Assembly: GCF_023333585.1 (NCBI RefSeq)
Contig: NZ_JAIQZN010000033.1
Coordinates: 1-64,000 of the forward strand
Length of the DNA stretch: 64,000 bases
Source of the DNA: Argonema antarcticum A004/B2
GTDB taxonomy: Bacteria; Cyanobacteriota; Cyanobacteriia; Cyanobacteriales; Aerosakkonemataceae
Direction: 5' to 3'
Shown here: piece by piece, positions 1-8,923 of the stretch
Layout: the number at the start of each line of letters is the position of its first letter
Numbering within the stretch: position 1 is the first letter of the stretch
Made by a program: the position numbers and the translations under genes
The notes under the pieces: generated by a model
The model's database searches: none
What the model was told of the DNA's origin: nothing
Seen by the model: only the letters and a program-made list of their open reading frames with translations

Positions 1-171
1 AACTGACAACTGACAACTGACAACTGACAACTGACAACTGACCACTGACAACTGACAACTGACAACTGACAACTGACCACTGACAACTGACCACTGACCA
101 CTGACAACTGACCACTGACAACTGACCACTGACCACTGACAACTGACCACTGACCACTGACCACTGACCAC
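1..171. repeat. heptanucleotide tandem repeat
   Basis: About 24 tandem copies of a 7-base unit, AACTGAC or CACTGAC, run from the window start and break down near position 171, just before scpA. The two variants alternate irregularly. Heptameric short tandem repeats of this kind are common between cyanobacterial genes. The array probably continues beyond the left edge. Confidence 0.95.
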
Positions 172-198
172 TTGCACTAGATAAGTTTCGGTGAAGGC

Positions 199-1173
199 AT
201 GACCGTTTCCCAAGCGACTGAAGCGATCGGGCCCAGGCCAGATCCGGGTGAAACCCCGATCGCATATCCAGCCCAAGGCGGAAATTACGCGAAACCCACA
301 GCGTCGCCCTTTAGCGCCATAGCCCTGCTAATTGACCTAGCCCAGCGCGGGGAAATTGACCCGTGGGATGTGCAGGTGATCGATGCGATCGATCGCTGCT
401 TGAGTGAAATAGCCGCTTTAAGTAGCGCCCAGCAAGGCTTTGGTGTCGCTGACCTGTCTCAATCGGGACAGGCGTTTGTGGATGCCGCCCTCCTGGTGTT
501 ACTCAAAGCCAATACCCTAGAGAAGCTACAATCCCCCGAAGACGACCTCGATTCAGAAGCAGATGAAGCATGGTCAGATGGCGATGACTGGACTGGGACG
601 GGATTGCCAAAAAATCTGGAACGCCAGTTAAGGCGACGCCCAGCCGCCCAGCCCCCTTCCAATCGGCGGGTGACGCTCCAAGAATTAATTGAGCAGTTAC
701 GGTTGGTAGCGGCTGCAATTGAGGAGAAACCACCCCGCGCCCGTTCTGGCGATCGTCGTTCTTATTCCCAGGCTCGCGCCCAAGCAATGCGGGCGACCCT
801 AGAACTGGCCAATGAAGAAACCTCTGTAGAAATTGCCGCCCAACTGGTGCAGTTTTTGACAATTTATTGCTCTGGGCTACCTGCGGGCGAAGATTGGCTG
901 GATCTGGAGCAGTTGCTAGTACTCTGGCCTCAAAGACGTAAGGATGAAGAAAATGAAGTTTTTGCAATTGCAAGTGCAGCCTCGGTCGAATCGGAGATTA
1001 AGGACGATAATTCAATAGATCCGGCATCCACAAGCCCTCATCCTTCACTTCAAGAGCAATTGCACGATCGAGTCGGCATTTTTTGGGCATTGCTATTGCT
1101 GTCGGCGCAATCCAAAGTGGAGTTAGTTCAAGAGGAGTTCTACCAAGACTTGAAAATGCGCCCTCTCTCGTAG
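199..1173 (+). CDS. scpA: segregation/condensation protein A (ScpA, kleisin subunit)
   Basis: ScpA is the kleisin that bridges the Smc ATPase heads with ScpB in bacterial chromosome condensation. The N-terminal block (SAIALLIDLAQRGEIDPWDV, about residues 38-57) is the conserved ScpA N-domain, and the C-terminal helix with SAQSKVELVQEEFYQDLKM (about 300-320) is the winged-helix region. At 324 residues it is longer than typical ScpA because of a low-complexity acidic middle, as in other cyanobacterial members. ATG at 199 follows a weak GGTGAAGG. It is not in an obvious operon. Confidence 0.85.
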   Translation: MTVSQATEAIGPRPDPGETPIAYPAQGGNYAKPTASPFSAIALLIDLAQRGEIDPWDVQVIDAIDRCLSEIAALSSAQQGFGVADLSQSGQAFVDAALLVLLKANTLEKLQSPEDDLDSEADEAWSDGDDWTGTGLPKNLERQLRRRPAAQPPSNRRVTLQELIEQLRLVAAAIEEKPPRARSGDRRSYSQARAQAMRATLELANEETSVEIAAQLVQFLTIYCSGLPAGEDWLDLEQLLVLWPQRRKDEENEVFAIASAASVESEIKDDNSIDPASTSPHPSLQEQLHDRVGIFWALLLLSAQSKVELVQEEFYQDLKMRPLS

Positions 1174-1346
1174 CAGACAAAATGGGCGATCGAGCGGATT
1201 TTTTGTAAATCCGAGTAAATTGAGAGAATGTTTTATAAACTGTCGTTGGCAGCAGGTTTCTAGAACTGTCAAGTTTCCAATCATGCCAGCGATTTGGTGC
1301 AAAAACAAACCACTGGCGGAACAGACGGTCTGATTCCGGCATCAAT

Positions 1347-1377
1347 CTATGTTTGGCGTATATTTCGCCAAACATAG
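1347..1377. repeat. perfect 12-bp inverted repeat between scpA and the sugar-nucleotide gene
   Basis: CTATGTTTGGCG and CGCCAAACATAG face each other around a 7-nt loop. There is no T-tract, so it is not a textbook terminator. It may end scpA transcripts or act in the leader of the next gene, whose ATG is 41 bases downstream. Confidence 0.6.
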
Positions 1378-1418
1378 GATATCAATTGTAATGGCATAAG
1401 GTTGAGAGAAAGATATTT

Positions 1419-2585
1419 ATGAAAGCCATGATTCTGGCGGCTGGTAAAGGTACTCGGATTCGTCCCATTACCTTCACCATTCCCAAACCTCTGATTCCTA
1501 TCCTGCAAAAGCCAGTGATGGAGTTTTTAGTTGAATTGCTACGCCAGCACGGTTTTGACCAAATCATGGTCAACGTCAGCCACTTGGCCGATGAGATCGA
1601 GAACTATTTCCGCGACGGTCAGCGGTTTGGCGTTCAAATTGGCTATTCTTTTGAAGGCCGAATTATCGAGGGCAAGCTGGTGGGGGAGGCAATAGGCTCT
1701 GCTGGTGGTATGAAACGCATCCAGGACTTTTCCCCTTTCTTTGACGATACCTTCGTGGTACTCTGCGGAGATGCCTTGATCGATCTGGACTTAACGGCAG
1801 TAGTAAAGTGGCACAAGGCAAAGGGTGCGATCGCTACCATTGTAATGAAGACCGTTTCCAAAGAAGAAGTTTCTGCCTACGGAGTTGTCGTTACCGACGA
1901 AACTGGTAGGATTAAAGCTTTTCAAGAAAAGCCAAAGGTAGAGGAAGCCCTCAGTACCGACATCAACACCGGCATTTACATTTTTGAGCCGGAAGTTTTC
2001 AACTACATCCCCTCTGGTGTTGAGTACGACATCGGTAGCCAACTTTTCCCCAAACTCGTGGAAATGAACGCTCCTTTCTATGGGGTAGCAATGGATTTCC
2101 AGTGGGTAGATATTGGGAAAGTACCGGACTATTGGCAGGCTATTCGCAGCGTGCTGCTAGGAGAAGTTAAAAATGTTGATATACCTGGACATGAAGTAGC
2201 TCCCGGCGTCTATGCAGGGCTAAATGTAGCCGTGAATTGGGACAAGGTTGACATTACTGGGCCAGTTTACATTGGTGCCATGACTCGCATCGAAGATGGA
2301 GCCAAGATTATCGGCCCGACGATGATCGGCCCTAATTGCTGGGTTTGCAATGGAGCCACTGTTGACAACAGCATCATTTTTGAATATTCTCGCTTGGGTC
2401 CGGGAGTGCGCCTAGTGGATAAGCTGGTATTTGGGCGCTACTGCGTGGATAAAACTGGTGCCGTGATCGATGTTCAGGCGGCAGCCCTCGATTGGCTGAT
2501 TACGGATGCCCGTCAGGACCTGCCTGCTCAGCCGCCTCAAGAACGGCAGGCGATCGCAGAACTCCTGGGCCATGATGGGGGTTGA
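1419..2585 (+). CDS. nucleotidyltransferase-family sugar-nucleotide pyrophosphorylase (mannose-1-P guanylyltransferase type)
   Basis: Catalyses NTP plus sugar-1-phosphate to NDP-sugar and PPi, feeding cell-surface polysaccharide synthesis. The GT-A nucleotide-binding signature AAGKGTRIRPITFTIPKPL lies at residues 7-25. The Mg-site Asp (CGDALIDLD) follows near 117, and DINTGIYIFEP belongs to the sugar pocket. From about 260 the sequence has left-handed beta-helix hexapeptides (GPVYIGAMTRIEDGAKIIGPTMIG in two halves). Length 388 matches cyanobacterial homologues annotated as mannose-1-phosphate guanylyltransferase. The sugar and nucleotide cannot be fixed from sequence; glucose-1-phosphate is the alternative. 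Confidence 0.8.
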   Translation: MKAMILAAGKGTRIRPITFTIPKPLIPILQKPVMEFLVELLRQHGFDQIMVNVSHLADEIENYFRDGQRFGVQIGYSFEGRIIEGKLVGEAIGSAGGMKRIQDFSPFFDDTFVVLCGDALIDLDLTAVVKWHKAKGAIATIVMKTVSKEEVSAYGVVVTDETGRIKAFQEKPKVEEALSTDINTGIYIFEPEVFNYIPSGVEYDIGSQLFPKLVEMNAPFYGVAMDFQWVDIGKVPDYWQAIRSVLLGEVKNVDIPGHEVAPGVYAGLNVAVNWDKVDITGPVYIGAMTRIEDGAKIIGPTMIGPNCWVCNGATVDNSIIFEYSRLGPGVRLVDKLVFGRYCVDKTGAVIDVQAAALDWLITDARQDLPAQPPQERQAIAELLGHDGG

Positions 2586-2646
2586 AAATTAGAAAATCTT
2601 AAGTTTTGAAGTAGCCATTACCTCTCTACAATTAGAGAAAATTCAA

Positions 2647-2699
2647 CAGTAATCTCAGAAACCCGGTTTCTTAAAGAAACCGGGTTTCTGAGATTACTG
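2647..2699. repeat. GAAACCCGGTTTC-family palindrome (near-perfect 26-bp arms)
   Basis: The two 26-nt arms are exact reverse complements separated by a single A, around the core GAAACCCGGTTTC. Related palindromes occur at 7857-7886 and 38080-38110. It sits between two plus-strand genes and could end transcription of the upstream one. Confidence 0.85.
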
Positions 2700-2755
2700 A
2701 ATCCTAGCTCTAGATAATGGTTAAAACCGCGTCTACCAACACAAAAGAAATAAAG

Positions 2756-3196
2756 ATGAAACTGAAAACTCTGACAGCCGCCGTCCTCCTTGCCAGTATC
2801 AGCTTAGTTTCTGCTACCACCGTCATGTCCCAGCCTAACCGAAATGCAAACAGCAGAGCGCCTGGTTTCTGGCAACCCAAAACACAAGTTAATGTCAACC
2901 GTCCGATCGCAGTGATACTTATGAATGAGTCGGGATTGCCCGTAACGTATAGTCTGACTCCAAATCCCGATCGAGTGTTAGCTCCAGGAAGCACTGCACA
3001 AGTGAATGTTCGGCTCAGCAACCAAGCACGGGATATTGCTAGCATTAATGCTTATGCTGCTAAGGAGTTGGTATATGACTATAATGTTAACTCTACTAAT
3101 AATGTAGTCATGGTGCGGATTCGGCAATCCGACTCAACATTTAGGGCAGATAAAGCGGTTTATATTGACGAAGAAGGGCGCGTTTACTCTTTTTAG
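2756..3196 (+). CDS. secreted hypothetical protein
   Basis: I do not recognise the family. Starting at ATG 2756 gives 146 residues with a clear signal peptide: MKLK, a hydrophobic stretch TAAVLLASISLVSATTVM, and a likely cleavage after it. The mature part is about 120 residues, with an Asn/Pro-rich start and beta-type character. An in-frame ATG at 2717 would add 13 polar residues before the signal and is less likely. The product is probably periplasmic or extracellular. It stands alone between palindromic repeats. Confidence 0.65.
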   Translation: MKLKTLTAAVLLASISLVSATTVMSQPNRNANSRAPGFWQPKTQVNVNRPIAVILMNESGLPVTYSLTPNPDRVLAPGSTAQVNVRLSNQARDIASINAYAAKELVYDYNVNSTNNVVMVRIRQSDSTFRADKAVYIDEEGRVYSF

Positions 3197-3226
3197 CGCA
3201 TCCGCTTTGAAGGCGCTTTTACCCCT

Positions 3227-3262
3227 AGATGTAGGGGCAATTCATGAATTGTCCCTACATCT
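3227..3262. repeat. near-perfect 36-bp palindrome (GTAGGGGCAATTCATGAATT core)
   Basis: AGATGTAGGGG...CCCTACATCT pairs with one mismatch around the centre TTCATGAA. This GTAGGGGC-type inverted repeat is dispersed in many cyanobacterial genomes; a relative lies at 35906-35986. It may serve as a terminator for the upstream secreted-protein gene. Confidence 0.75.
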
Positions 3263-3295
3263 GTAGTGGGTGCAAAATCAAATGCGTAAGTATTA

Positions 3296-3420
3296 TATAG
3301 CTAGGGACTAGGGGCTAGGGGCGAGCGTTGAGAGAAGAGGGAAAAGCTTGACGAAGTAAGGGATTATGAACCAGAGGTAAGAGTTGGAGTTGCCCTAACC
3401 GACTTTCGTCGGTTGCTATA
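3296..3420. mobile_element. MITE-like element, TATAGC/GCTATA ends (copy A)
   Basis: About 125 bp running from TATAGCTAGGGACTAGGGG to a right end with a short hairpin (CCGACTTTCGTCGG) and TTGCTATA. It shares this layout with 6791-6890, 13166-13272, 39106-39211 and 50782-50910. It has no coding capacity. Together with the flanking repeats it fills the 3197-3539 gap. Confidence 0.6.
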
Positions 3421-3471
3421 CTACAAATGAACGCAAATGTAGGCGCAGCCTGACCGCAGGGTACGCAGATG

Positions 3472-3535
3472 TAGATTTGGATTTATATATGATAAAACAA
3501 AAGTCCGCGTAGCCACGAATGAGAGTCGTTGGGCT
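3472..3535. repeat. left copy of direct repeat flanking the coiled-coil gene
   Basis: Contains TATGATAAAACAAAAGTCCG and ends CACGAATGAGAGTCGTTGGG. It matches 4022-4103 in the same orientation apart from an internal gap of about 18 nt, so the gene at 3540-3908 is bracketed by the two copies. Confidence 0.75.
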
Positions 3536-3539
3536 GATT

Positions 3540-3908
3540 CTAGGGATTCTCTTCTTCTCCAAACAGACGTTGTTGAATGCGTAAACTTTCTGTTTGCAAT
3601 CCCTTTACCTCAGCCTGCATTTCTTCAATTTTAACTCCTATACTCCTAATCTCGGCAATGGTGATTTCAAAATTACTTTGATGCACTTCAACTATTCGTA
3701 CTAACGAATTGACTGACGCTTCCAATTGGGCACTTTTTCTGGCGTTATCTTCAATATTAATTTGATGTTCTTGAGCAATTCTTACTAATGAACCGATCGC
3801 ACTTTCCAATCTGTCAATGTTTCTGGTATTTGCCTCAATCTGGCTGCTATTCGCTTCCAAAATTCTTTCTATGCGATCTAATCTATTATTATCTGATGAT
3901 GCAGTCAT
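3540..3908 (-). CDS. small coiled-coil protein of unknown function
   Basis: A 122-residue, almost entirely helical protein with heptad-like repeats: RLDRIERILEANSSQIEANT, then two related blocks ending SLVRIAQEHQ and SLVRIVEVHQ about 34 residues apart. That spacing suggests an internal duplication. The start at 3908 is chosen because AGGAG precedes it by about 7 bases, whereas an upstream in-frame ATG at 3995 lacks one. It is bracketed by direct repeats. Small coiled-coil proteins of this kind are frequent in filamentous cyanobacteria, but no role can be assigned. Confidence 0.65.
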   Translation of the reverse strand: MTASSDNNRLDRIERILEANSSQIEANTRNIDRLESAIGSLVRIAQEHQINIEDNARKSAQLEASVNSLVRIVEVHQSNFEITIAEIRSIGVKIEEMQAEVKGLQTESLRIQQRLFGEEENP

Positions 3909-3992
3909 AGGTTCTCCTATTGATTTGGATAATGGGACAGATGAAGACAGATGAAGATTTTGCGATCTTCGGTAGTTTGGAATCTTTTTTAC

Positions 3993-4021
3993 CACAGATG
4001 AACACAGATGAACACAGATGA
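3993..4021. repeat. short tandem repeat, CACAGATGAA unit
   Basis: About three tandem copies of a roughly 10-nt unit (CACAGATGAA) lie directly before the right-hand direct repeat. This motif is common in cyanobacterial spacers. Confidence 0.7.
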
Positions 4022-4103
4022 AGATTTAGATTTATCTATGATAAAACAAAAGTCCGCGCAGGCGGACTTCGTTTGTGTAGCCGCGAATGAGAGTCGTTAG
4101 GCT
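4022..4103. repeat. right copy of direct repeat, containing an AAGTCCGC palindrome
   Basis: Matches 3472-3535 and additionally includes the hairpin AAGTCCGCGCAGGCGGACTT. It ends a few bases past the stop of speA and may help terminate it. Confidence 0.75.
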
Positions 4104-4107
4104 TTTT

Positions 4108-6108
4108 TCAAGAAGAAAGATAGGTATACCTTCCCAAACTGTGTTCGTAATTTTGTAGCAAAAGTTGAGATTCTTGGATGGTAATTCGCTTCTCCAGAAG
4201 TGCTTGTTCGCAACGCTGACGAATGCTTTCTACAAGATCTTCGGCGTCGTACTGAACGTAGCTTAAAACTTCTGTCATCGTATCACCTTTGACAACGTGT
4301 TCGATTTGATATCCCTTGGGTGTTAGCTGGATATGAACAGCGTTTGTATCTCCAAATAAATTGTGGAGATTTCCCATGATCTCTTGATATGCACCACTGA
4401 GAAACATCCCCAGACAGTAAGGTTCTCCAGGTTTGAGGGTATGAAGTTCTAACACTGATTTAACATCCCTCAAATCGATAAAGCGATCGATCTTTCCATC
4501 GCTATCGCAAGTCAAGTCTGCCAATATTCCTCGTCGGGTGGGTTCCTCATCCAGTCGGTGAATCGGCATAATGGGAAATAATTGATCGATCGCCCAACAA
4601 TCCGGTGCAGATTGGAATACCGAAAGGTTGATATAATAGATGGAAGCCATGATTTTTTCGAGGTCTTCCAACTCGTCAGGAACGTAATCGTGCTGTCTCG
4701 TAATCGCGAGAATTTTTTCGCAGCAAGCCCAGTATATCCGCTCGACTCTGGCGCGTTCGGTGAGGCGCAAAATCCCCAAGTTAAATCGACTGATCGCTTC
4801 TTCTTTGAACTGAGTGGCGTCGTGATATGCTTCCTGATGATTTTCTGTGTTGATCGATTGGTAGGTTTCCCAAAGGTTCCAAACAATGGGTGGTTCTCCC
4901 TCGCGTGGCGGTTCGGGAGACCCAAAGGGGACATCGGAGGTGCTGAGGACATCAAAGATTAGCACGGATTGATGGGATGCGATCGCTCTACCACTCTCGC
5001 TAATTAAGGTGGGAACTGCTAAACTATGCTCGGCGCAAGCATCTTTCAACTCTGCCACGATGTCGTTGGCATAGTTCTGCATATTGTAATTTTTGGAAGC
5101 GTAGAAGTTGGTTTGGGAACCGTCGTAGTCTACCCCCAAACCGCCGCCGACATCCAAATATTTCATGTTAGCTCCCAGCTTGGCTAACTCGACGTAAATT
5201 TTGCTAGCTTCCTGGATGGCGTCTTTGATGACGTGAATGGCGGAAATTTGAGAGCCAATATGGAAATGCAGCAGTTGCAAGGAATCTAGCAGATTAGCTT
5301 CCCGCAACTTGTCAACCGCCTGGATAACTTCGGGAATGGTAAGGCCAAATTTAGCGCGATCGCCAGTAGAAGTTCCCCAGCGTCCCACGCCTTGAGTACT
5401 TAGTTTAGCGCGAATGCCCACAATCGGTTTAATGCCCAGGTGTTTGGCAGCGTGAATCACCAGATCCACTTCTTCTACCTGCTCTAGGACAATTATGGGG
5501 GTTTGTCCTAAGCGTTGGGCTAACATTGCCGTTTCGATGTATTCTTGGTCTTTGTAGCCGTTGCAGATTAGTAGTGCGCCTGCGGTATCTAACATCGCCA
5601 GAGCAATCATCAGTTCGGGTTTGGAACCGGCTTCTAAGCCAAATTGATGGGGTTTGCCAAATTTTACCAGATCCTCCAACAAGTGCTTTTGCTGGTTGCA
5701 TTTGACTGGATACACGCCCCGATAAACCCCTGGATAATTGTAGCGGGCGATCGCTTTGGCAAAGCAAGCATTCAACCGCTCAATCCGGTCTTCTAAAATA
5801 TCTGAGAAGCGGATTAGCAACGGTAATCCCAAGTTACGCTGCTTAAGCGCGTTTACCAGTTCATACAAATCCAGAGAACCACCCCGTTCGCCTTTGGGAG
5901 AAACTGTTACGCGACCCGCAGCGTTAATGGAAAAGTAGGGCTCGCCCCAACCTTGAATCCGGTAAAGTGCTTCGCTATCCTCAATTGTCCACTGTCTGGA
6001 AACCTCTCTGGTTACTGGCAGAAGTTCTCTTGGCTCTGCTTCTGCTAATGCTGATTTTGGCACTCTTTCTTCAAATATCGTTCCATCTGCGATCGGCTGT
6101 ACTGTCAT
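4108..6108 (-). CDS. speA: biosynthetic arginine decarboxylase
   Basis: Converts L-arginine to agmatine and CO2, the entry to polyamine synthesis. It is a PLP fold-III enzyme of the cytoplasm. GVYPVKCNQQ gives the PLP lysine at about residue 136, followed by the alanine-racemase-like barrel (LLHFHIGSQI; YLDVGGGLGVDY). The C-terminal block contains ESGRAIASHQ. At 666 residues it is typical of bacterial SpeA. ATG 6108 is preferred over 6129 because a purine-rich AAGGGGGGA lies about 8 bases upstream. It is divergent from ndk. Confidence 0.95.
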   Translation of the reverse strand: MTVQPIADGTIFEERVPKSALAEAEPRELLPVTREVSRQWTIEDSEALYRIQGWGEPYFSINAAGRVTVSPKGERGGSLDLYELVNALKQRNLGLPLLIRFSDILEDRIERLNACFAKAIARYNYPGVYRGVYPVKCNQQKHLLEDLVKFGKPHQFGLEAGSKPELMIALAMLDTAGALLICNGYKDQEYIETAMLAQRLGQTPIIVLEQVEEVDLVIHAAKHLGIKPIVGIRAKLSTQGVGRWGTSTGDRAKFGLTIPEVIQAVDKLREANLLDSLQLLHFHIGSQISAIHVIKDAIQEASKIYVELAKLGANMKYLDVGGGLGVDYDGSQTNFYASKNYNMQNYANDIVAELKDACAEHSLAVPTLISESGRAIASHQSVLIFDVLSTSDVPFGSPEPPREGEPPIVWNLWETYQSINTENHQEAYHDATQFKEEAISRFNLGILRLTERARVERIYWACCEKILAITRQHDYVPDELEDLEKIMASIYYINLSVFQSAPDCWAIDQLFPIMPIHRLDEEPTRRGILADLTCDSDGKIDRFIDLRDVKSVLELHTLKPGEPYCLGMFLSGAYQEIMGNLHNLFGDTNAVHIQLTPKGYQIEHVVKGDTMTEVLSYVQYDAEDLVESIRQRCEQALLEKRITIQESQLLLQNYEHSLGRYTYLSS

Positions 6109-6267
6109 GCTTTTCCCCCCTTGCAACAATTACCGATTAACAAATCTAGCGTATTCGCTCAAAAGTAGCTGACTGGTTTTCGCAATTCGATCGGCAGAAT
6201 TTAGCAAAAAACAGACTGCAATTGCTTTACGATACCCTGAGAAGGAATTTTGGGAGCAAGTGTTGTA

Positions 6268-6717
6268 GTGGAACGCACATTTTTAGCAATCAAGCCGGAC
6301 GGCGTGCAGCGAGGACTCGTAGGTGAGATCGTTCGTCGTCTAGAAGCCAAAGGTTTCACCCTGGTTGGTTTGAAGTTGATGAAGGTCAGCCGCGAACTCG
6401 CCGAACAGCACTATGACGTGCATCGGGAAAAGCCATTTTTCCCAGGATTAGTTAATTTTATCACCTCTGGCCCTGTCGTAGCTATGGTTTGGGAAGGCGA
6501 TGGGGTGGTCGCGTCAGCACGCAAACTTATCGGTGCTACCAACCCGCTAACAGCTGAACCGGGAACCATTCGCGGCGATTACGGCGTCAGTGTGGGTCGT
6601 AATTTAATCCACGGTTCGGATGCAGTTGAAACTGCTCGTCATGAAGTTAGTCTCTGGTTTGCGGATGAGGAATTGGTGAGTTGGCAACCCAGTCTGACTT
6701 CTTGGTTGTACGAGTAA
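6268..6717 (+). CDS. ndk: nucleoside diphosphate kinase
   Basis: Transfers gamma-phosphate between NTPs and NDPs through a phosphohistidine. [20 protein letters not shown] is the canonical N-terminus and NLIHGSDA carries the active-site His115. I choose GTG 6268, which gives the standard 149 residues. A TTG at 6250 with AGAAGGA upstream would add six residues and cannot be excluded. The gene is followed by a strong terminator and is monocistronic. Confidence 0.95.
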   Translation: MERTFLAIKPDGVQRGLVGEIVRRLEAKGFTLVGLKLMKVSRELAEQHYDVHREKPFFPGLVNFITSGPVVAMVWEGDGVVASARKLIGATNPLTAEPGTIRGDYGVSVGRNLIHGSDAVETARHEVSLWFADEELVSWQPSLTSWLYE

Positions 6718-6736
6718 TTTAAGTTTATTTAATGGA

Positions 6737-6768
6737 GAATGCTGCCGTTACGGTGGCATTCTTTTTTT
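6737..6768 (+). terminator. rho-independent terminator of ndk
   Basis: An 11-bp stem (GAATGCTGCCG/CGGTGGCATTC, two G-U pairs) with a TTA loop is followed by seven T's. Confidence 0.9.
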
Positions 6769-6790
6769 AGGCGGTTTTATGGCGGTAAGA

Positions 6791-6890
6791 TATAGCAAAG
6801 TGCTGAGTGCTTCGGCTTTAGTAAAAATACAGTCCCAGCATTGCTTTGCGCGTTTAATACTGTCCTAATCGCCTTGGCGACTGCTATAAG
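6791..6890. mobile_element. MITE-like element, TATAGC/GCTATA ends (copy E, divergent interior)
   Basis: Begins TATAGC and ends CCTAATCGCCTTGGCGACTG then CTATA, the same right-end hairpin and terminus as the other copies. It lacks the CTAGGGG repeats of the left half. Confidence 0.5.
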
Positions 6891-6958
6891 AATAGTGCGA
6901 TCGCAGTTCCAACTTAAGTTTACTAGCTAAAATTTTATTAGCTCTGGCGAAATTTCTT

Positions 6959-7660
6959 ATGTTTAATTACGATCCCAAACTGCGCTGGCCTTCTGCCGAA
7001 GATCTGCCCGATTCTGATGATACTCCTGTGGATAACGAACTACAAGATTTAATTCCCAGTTTGCTCAAAGCAATCCTAGCTTTATTGTGGGCAAATCGCA
7101 TGGATTGGTTTTTTGGAGTTGATATGGGGATTTACTATAATTCCCAGTCACCTCCTATCGTTCCAGATGGATTTCTCAGTTTAGGTGTTGAGCGTTTTGT
7201 CGATGAAGAAGAACTGCGTGCCAGCTATGCGATATGGGAAGAAAAAAAGACACCTATTTTTGCGCTGGAAGTTATTTCTGGTACTTACCGGGGTGAATTT
7301 ACCACCAAGAAGGCGAAGTATGCCGAATTAGGGGTTTTGTACTATGCAGTTTATAATCCGCGTCGCCGTAGAAAACCACCTTTGGAAGTGTACCGTTTAG
7401 TTGATGGTAGTTACGAATATTTGCCAGAAAATCCGGTTTGGATGCCAGAAATAGGTTTAGGAATTGGACGGGAAGAGGGAACTTATCAGGGAATAAGGCG
7501 GGATTGGTTGTACTGGTATGACGAACAAGGACAAAGATTACTGACACCTGAAGAACTTGTTTGGAAAGAAAGAGAAGGCCGTTTGCAAGCGGAACGACGC
7601 GCACAAATGTTGGCTGAAAGATTGCGATCGCTCGGTTTAGATCCTGATTCTCTGATTTAA
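6959..7660 (+). CDS. Uma2-family (DUF820) PD-(D/E)XK nuclease-like protein
   Basis: The Uma2 family has a restriction-endonuclease fold and is hugely expanded in cyanobacteria; its substrates are mostly unknown. The expected catalytic set is visible: Asp in PPIVPDGFLS, Glu in FALEVIS, and Lys in TTKKAKYAELGVLYYAVYNP. The C-terminal 40 residues are a charged helix (LVWKEREGRLQAERRAQMLA) and GLDPDSL, as in other long Uma2 proteins. Length 233 is normal. ATG at 6959. No partner gene is evident. Confidence 0.85.
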   Translation: MFNYDPKLRWPSAEDLPDSDDTPVDNELQDLIPSLLKAILALLWANRMDWFFGVDMGIYYNSQSPPIVPDGFLSLGVERFVDEEELRASYAIWEEKKTPIFALEVISGTYRGEFTTKKAKYAELGVLYYAVYNPRRRRKPPLEVYRLVDGSYEYLPENPVWMPEIGLGIGREEGTYQGIRRDWLYWYDEQGQRLLTPEELVWKEREGRLQAERRAQMLAERLRSLGLDPDSLI

Positions 7661-7856
7661 AATAGATTGGGGCAGGGGTAAGGAGCGATCGCGAAATGCA
7701 AATAGACTCAAAAATCGATAAAAATGTTCTTAAGTGAACAAAAGCATAGCAACTCCGAAAGAGCCTTACAAATTTAAACCATCAATTCCTTCAACAGACT
7801 TTTGCATTTTGTCAGTGTACCCCAGCATGAGAGGCAGCGGGGCATTTGCTTGTGGA

Positions 7857-7886
7857 AAAACCCGGTTCTCGGAGAAACCGGGTTTT
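7857..7886. repeat. AACCGGGTTTT palindrome (GAAACCCGGTTTC family)
   Basis: AAAACCCGGTT and AACCGGGTTTT are separated by 8 nt. It lies between the Uma2 gene and the convergent terC gene, so it may act as a two-way terminator. Confidence 0.75.
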
Positions 7887-7919
7887 GGAAATGGTGAAAT
7901 CACCTTAAATTTAGCTCTC

Positions 7920-8651
7920 TTACCGAATTGACTCTTGCTTCTCGACCTCTTCGGTATCGGTTTCTGCTTTCAAGTCGGGGACGGTGCGCTTAGAAAATCC
8001 CCAGAGGAATATCAAAGCAATAACACTAATCATCAACCACTCAGGCGGCACTAAGTCCTCATTAAACGCTCTCGCCAGCAAGCGCAAACCTACCAACCCA
8101 ACTGTAAAATATCCTGCATCCCCCAGATGCTCAAATTCATCCAGCCAGCGGATGAACAATCCTGCCATAAAACGCAGCGCGATAATACCGATCGTGGCAC
8201 CAGTCAAAACCAACCAGGTTTGTTTGGAAACAGCGATCGCAGTTGTCACACTATCCAACGAAAATGCCAAATCGGTCAAGGCAATCATCGGTATAGCTTG
8301 CCACAGCGTGGCAAAGCGAGGCCCGTGGTGTTCCCCGTCCTCATCTTTATTTGAAGTAAAATATTGGAACACCAGCCACAGCAGGTAGGCAGCACCCAAC
8401 AGCTCGAATTGCCAAAACTGCGTCACCAAGGTTGCCGTCAAAATCAGACTCATTCGCAGCACGTAAGCCACCAGCAAGCCCAAATTCAGCGCTTGACGCT
8501 GAAGCTTGGCATCTTCCAAACCTTTGGAGATAGCGGCAAGGGCGATCGCGTTATCTGCCGACAGTACTGCCTCTAGGATCACTAAAATCAGCAATAGCAG
8601 CAGAGTCTCAATTCCCTGATTGAAGGGAGAATTTAGTACTTGGTCAAGCAT
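7920..8651 (-). CDS. TerC family integral membrane protein
   Basis: TerC proteins are multi-pass inner-membrane proteins linked to metal handling and, in phototrophs, thylakoid biogenesis. I see seven or so hydrophobic spans. The family signatures are the acidic-residue helices VILEAVLSADNAIALAAIS (about residues 24-42) and ALTDLAFSLDSVTTAIAVS (about 124-142), whose Asp/Glu residues are thought to bind divalent cations. Length 243 is in range. The C-terminal 30 residues are charged and probably cytoplasmic. Confidence 0.88.
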   Translation of the reverse strand: MLDQVLNSPFNQGIETLLLLLILVILEAVLSADNAIALAAISKGLEDAKLQRQALNLGLLVAYVLRMSLILTATLVTQFWQFELLGAAYLLWLVFQYFTSNKDEDGEHHGPRFATLWQAIPMIALTDLAFSLDSVTTAIAVSKQTWLVLTGATIGIIALRFMAGLFIRWLDEFEHLGDAGYFTVGLVGLRLLARAFNEDLVPPEWLMISVIALIFLWGFSKRTVPDLKAETDTEEVEKQESIR

Positions 8652-8906
8652 TAACTATTTTTTGAACCGGACAGTTATAAAACAATAGCAACGAAACAAT
8701 GGTTTTAATCTAGGCAAACTTAGGCCGTGTTAACCAATCTGAAGCTAGAAGATCAATTTTAGCGCAAAGAAAACCAGGGACACCAAGATCTGCCCCTCTG
8801 TTCCTCTGCACCACTGCTTATAGCGTAGCTTTTGTTGCAACTTGTTACAACCTATTCCATCAAGGGGCTTCTTTGGCTGAAATTGGTTAACGAACAAGCC
8901 TAAATT

Positions 8907-8913
8907 TAGGAGG
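8907..8913 (+). promoter_or_regulatory. ribosome binding site of psaM
   Basis: TAGGAGG lies 10 bases before the psaM ATG and supports expression of this very short gene. Confidence 0.8.
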
Positions 8914-8923
8914 CAAGCAAATT

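Noticed and set aside
4582-4962. 126-codon frame on the plus strand
   Set aside because: Antisense shadow entirely inside speA, without family resemblance.
7734-7931. 65-codon frame downstream of the Uma2 gene
   Set aside because: It runs through the AACCGGGTTTT palindrome and into the convergent terC gene; no ribosome binding site.
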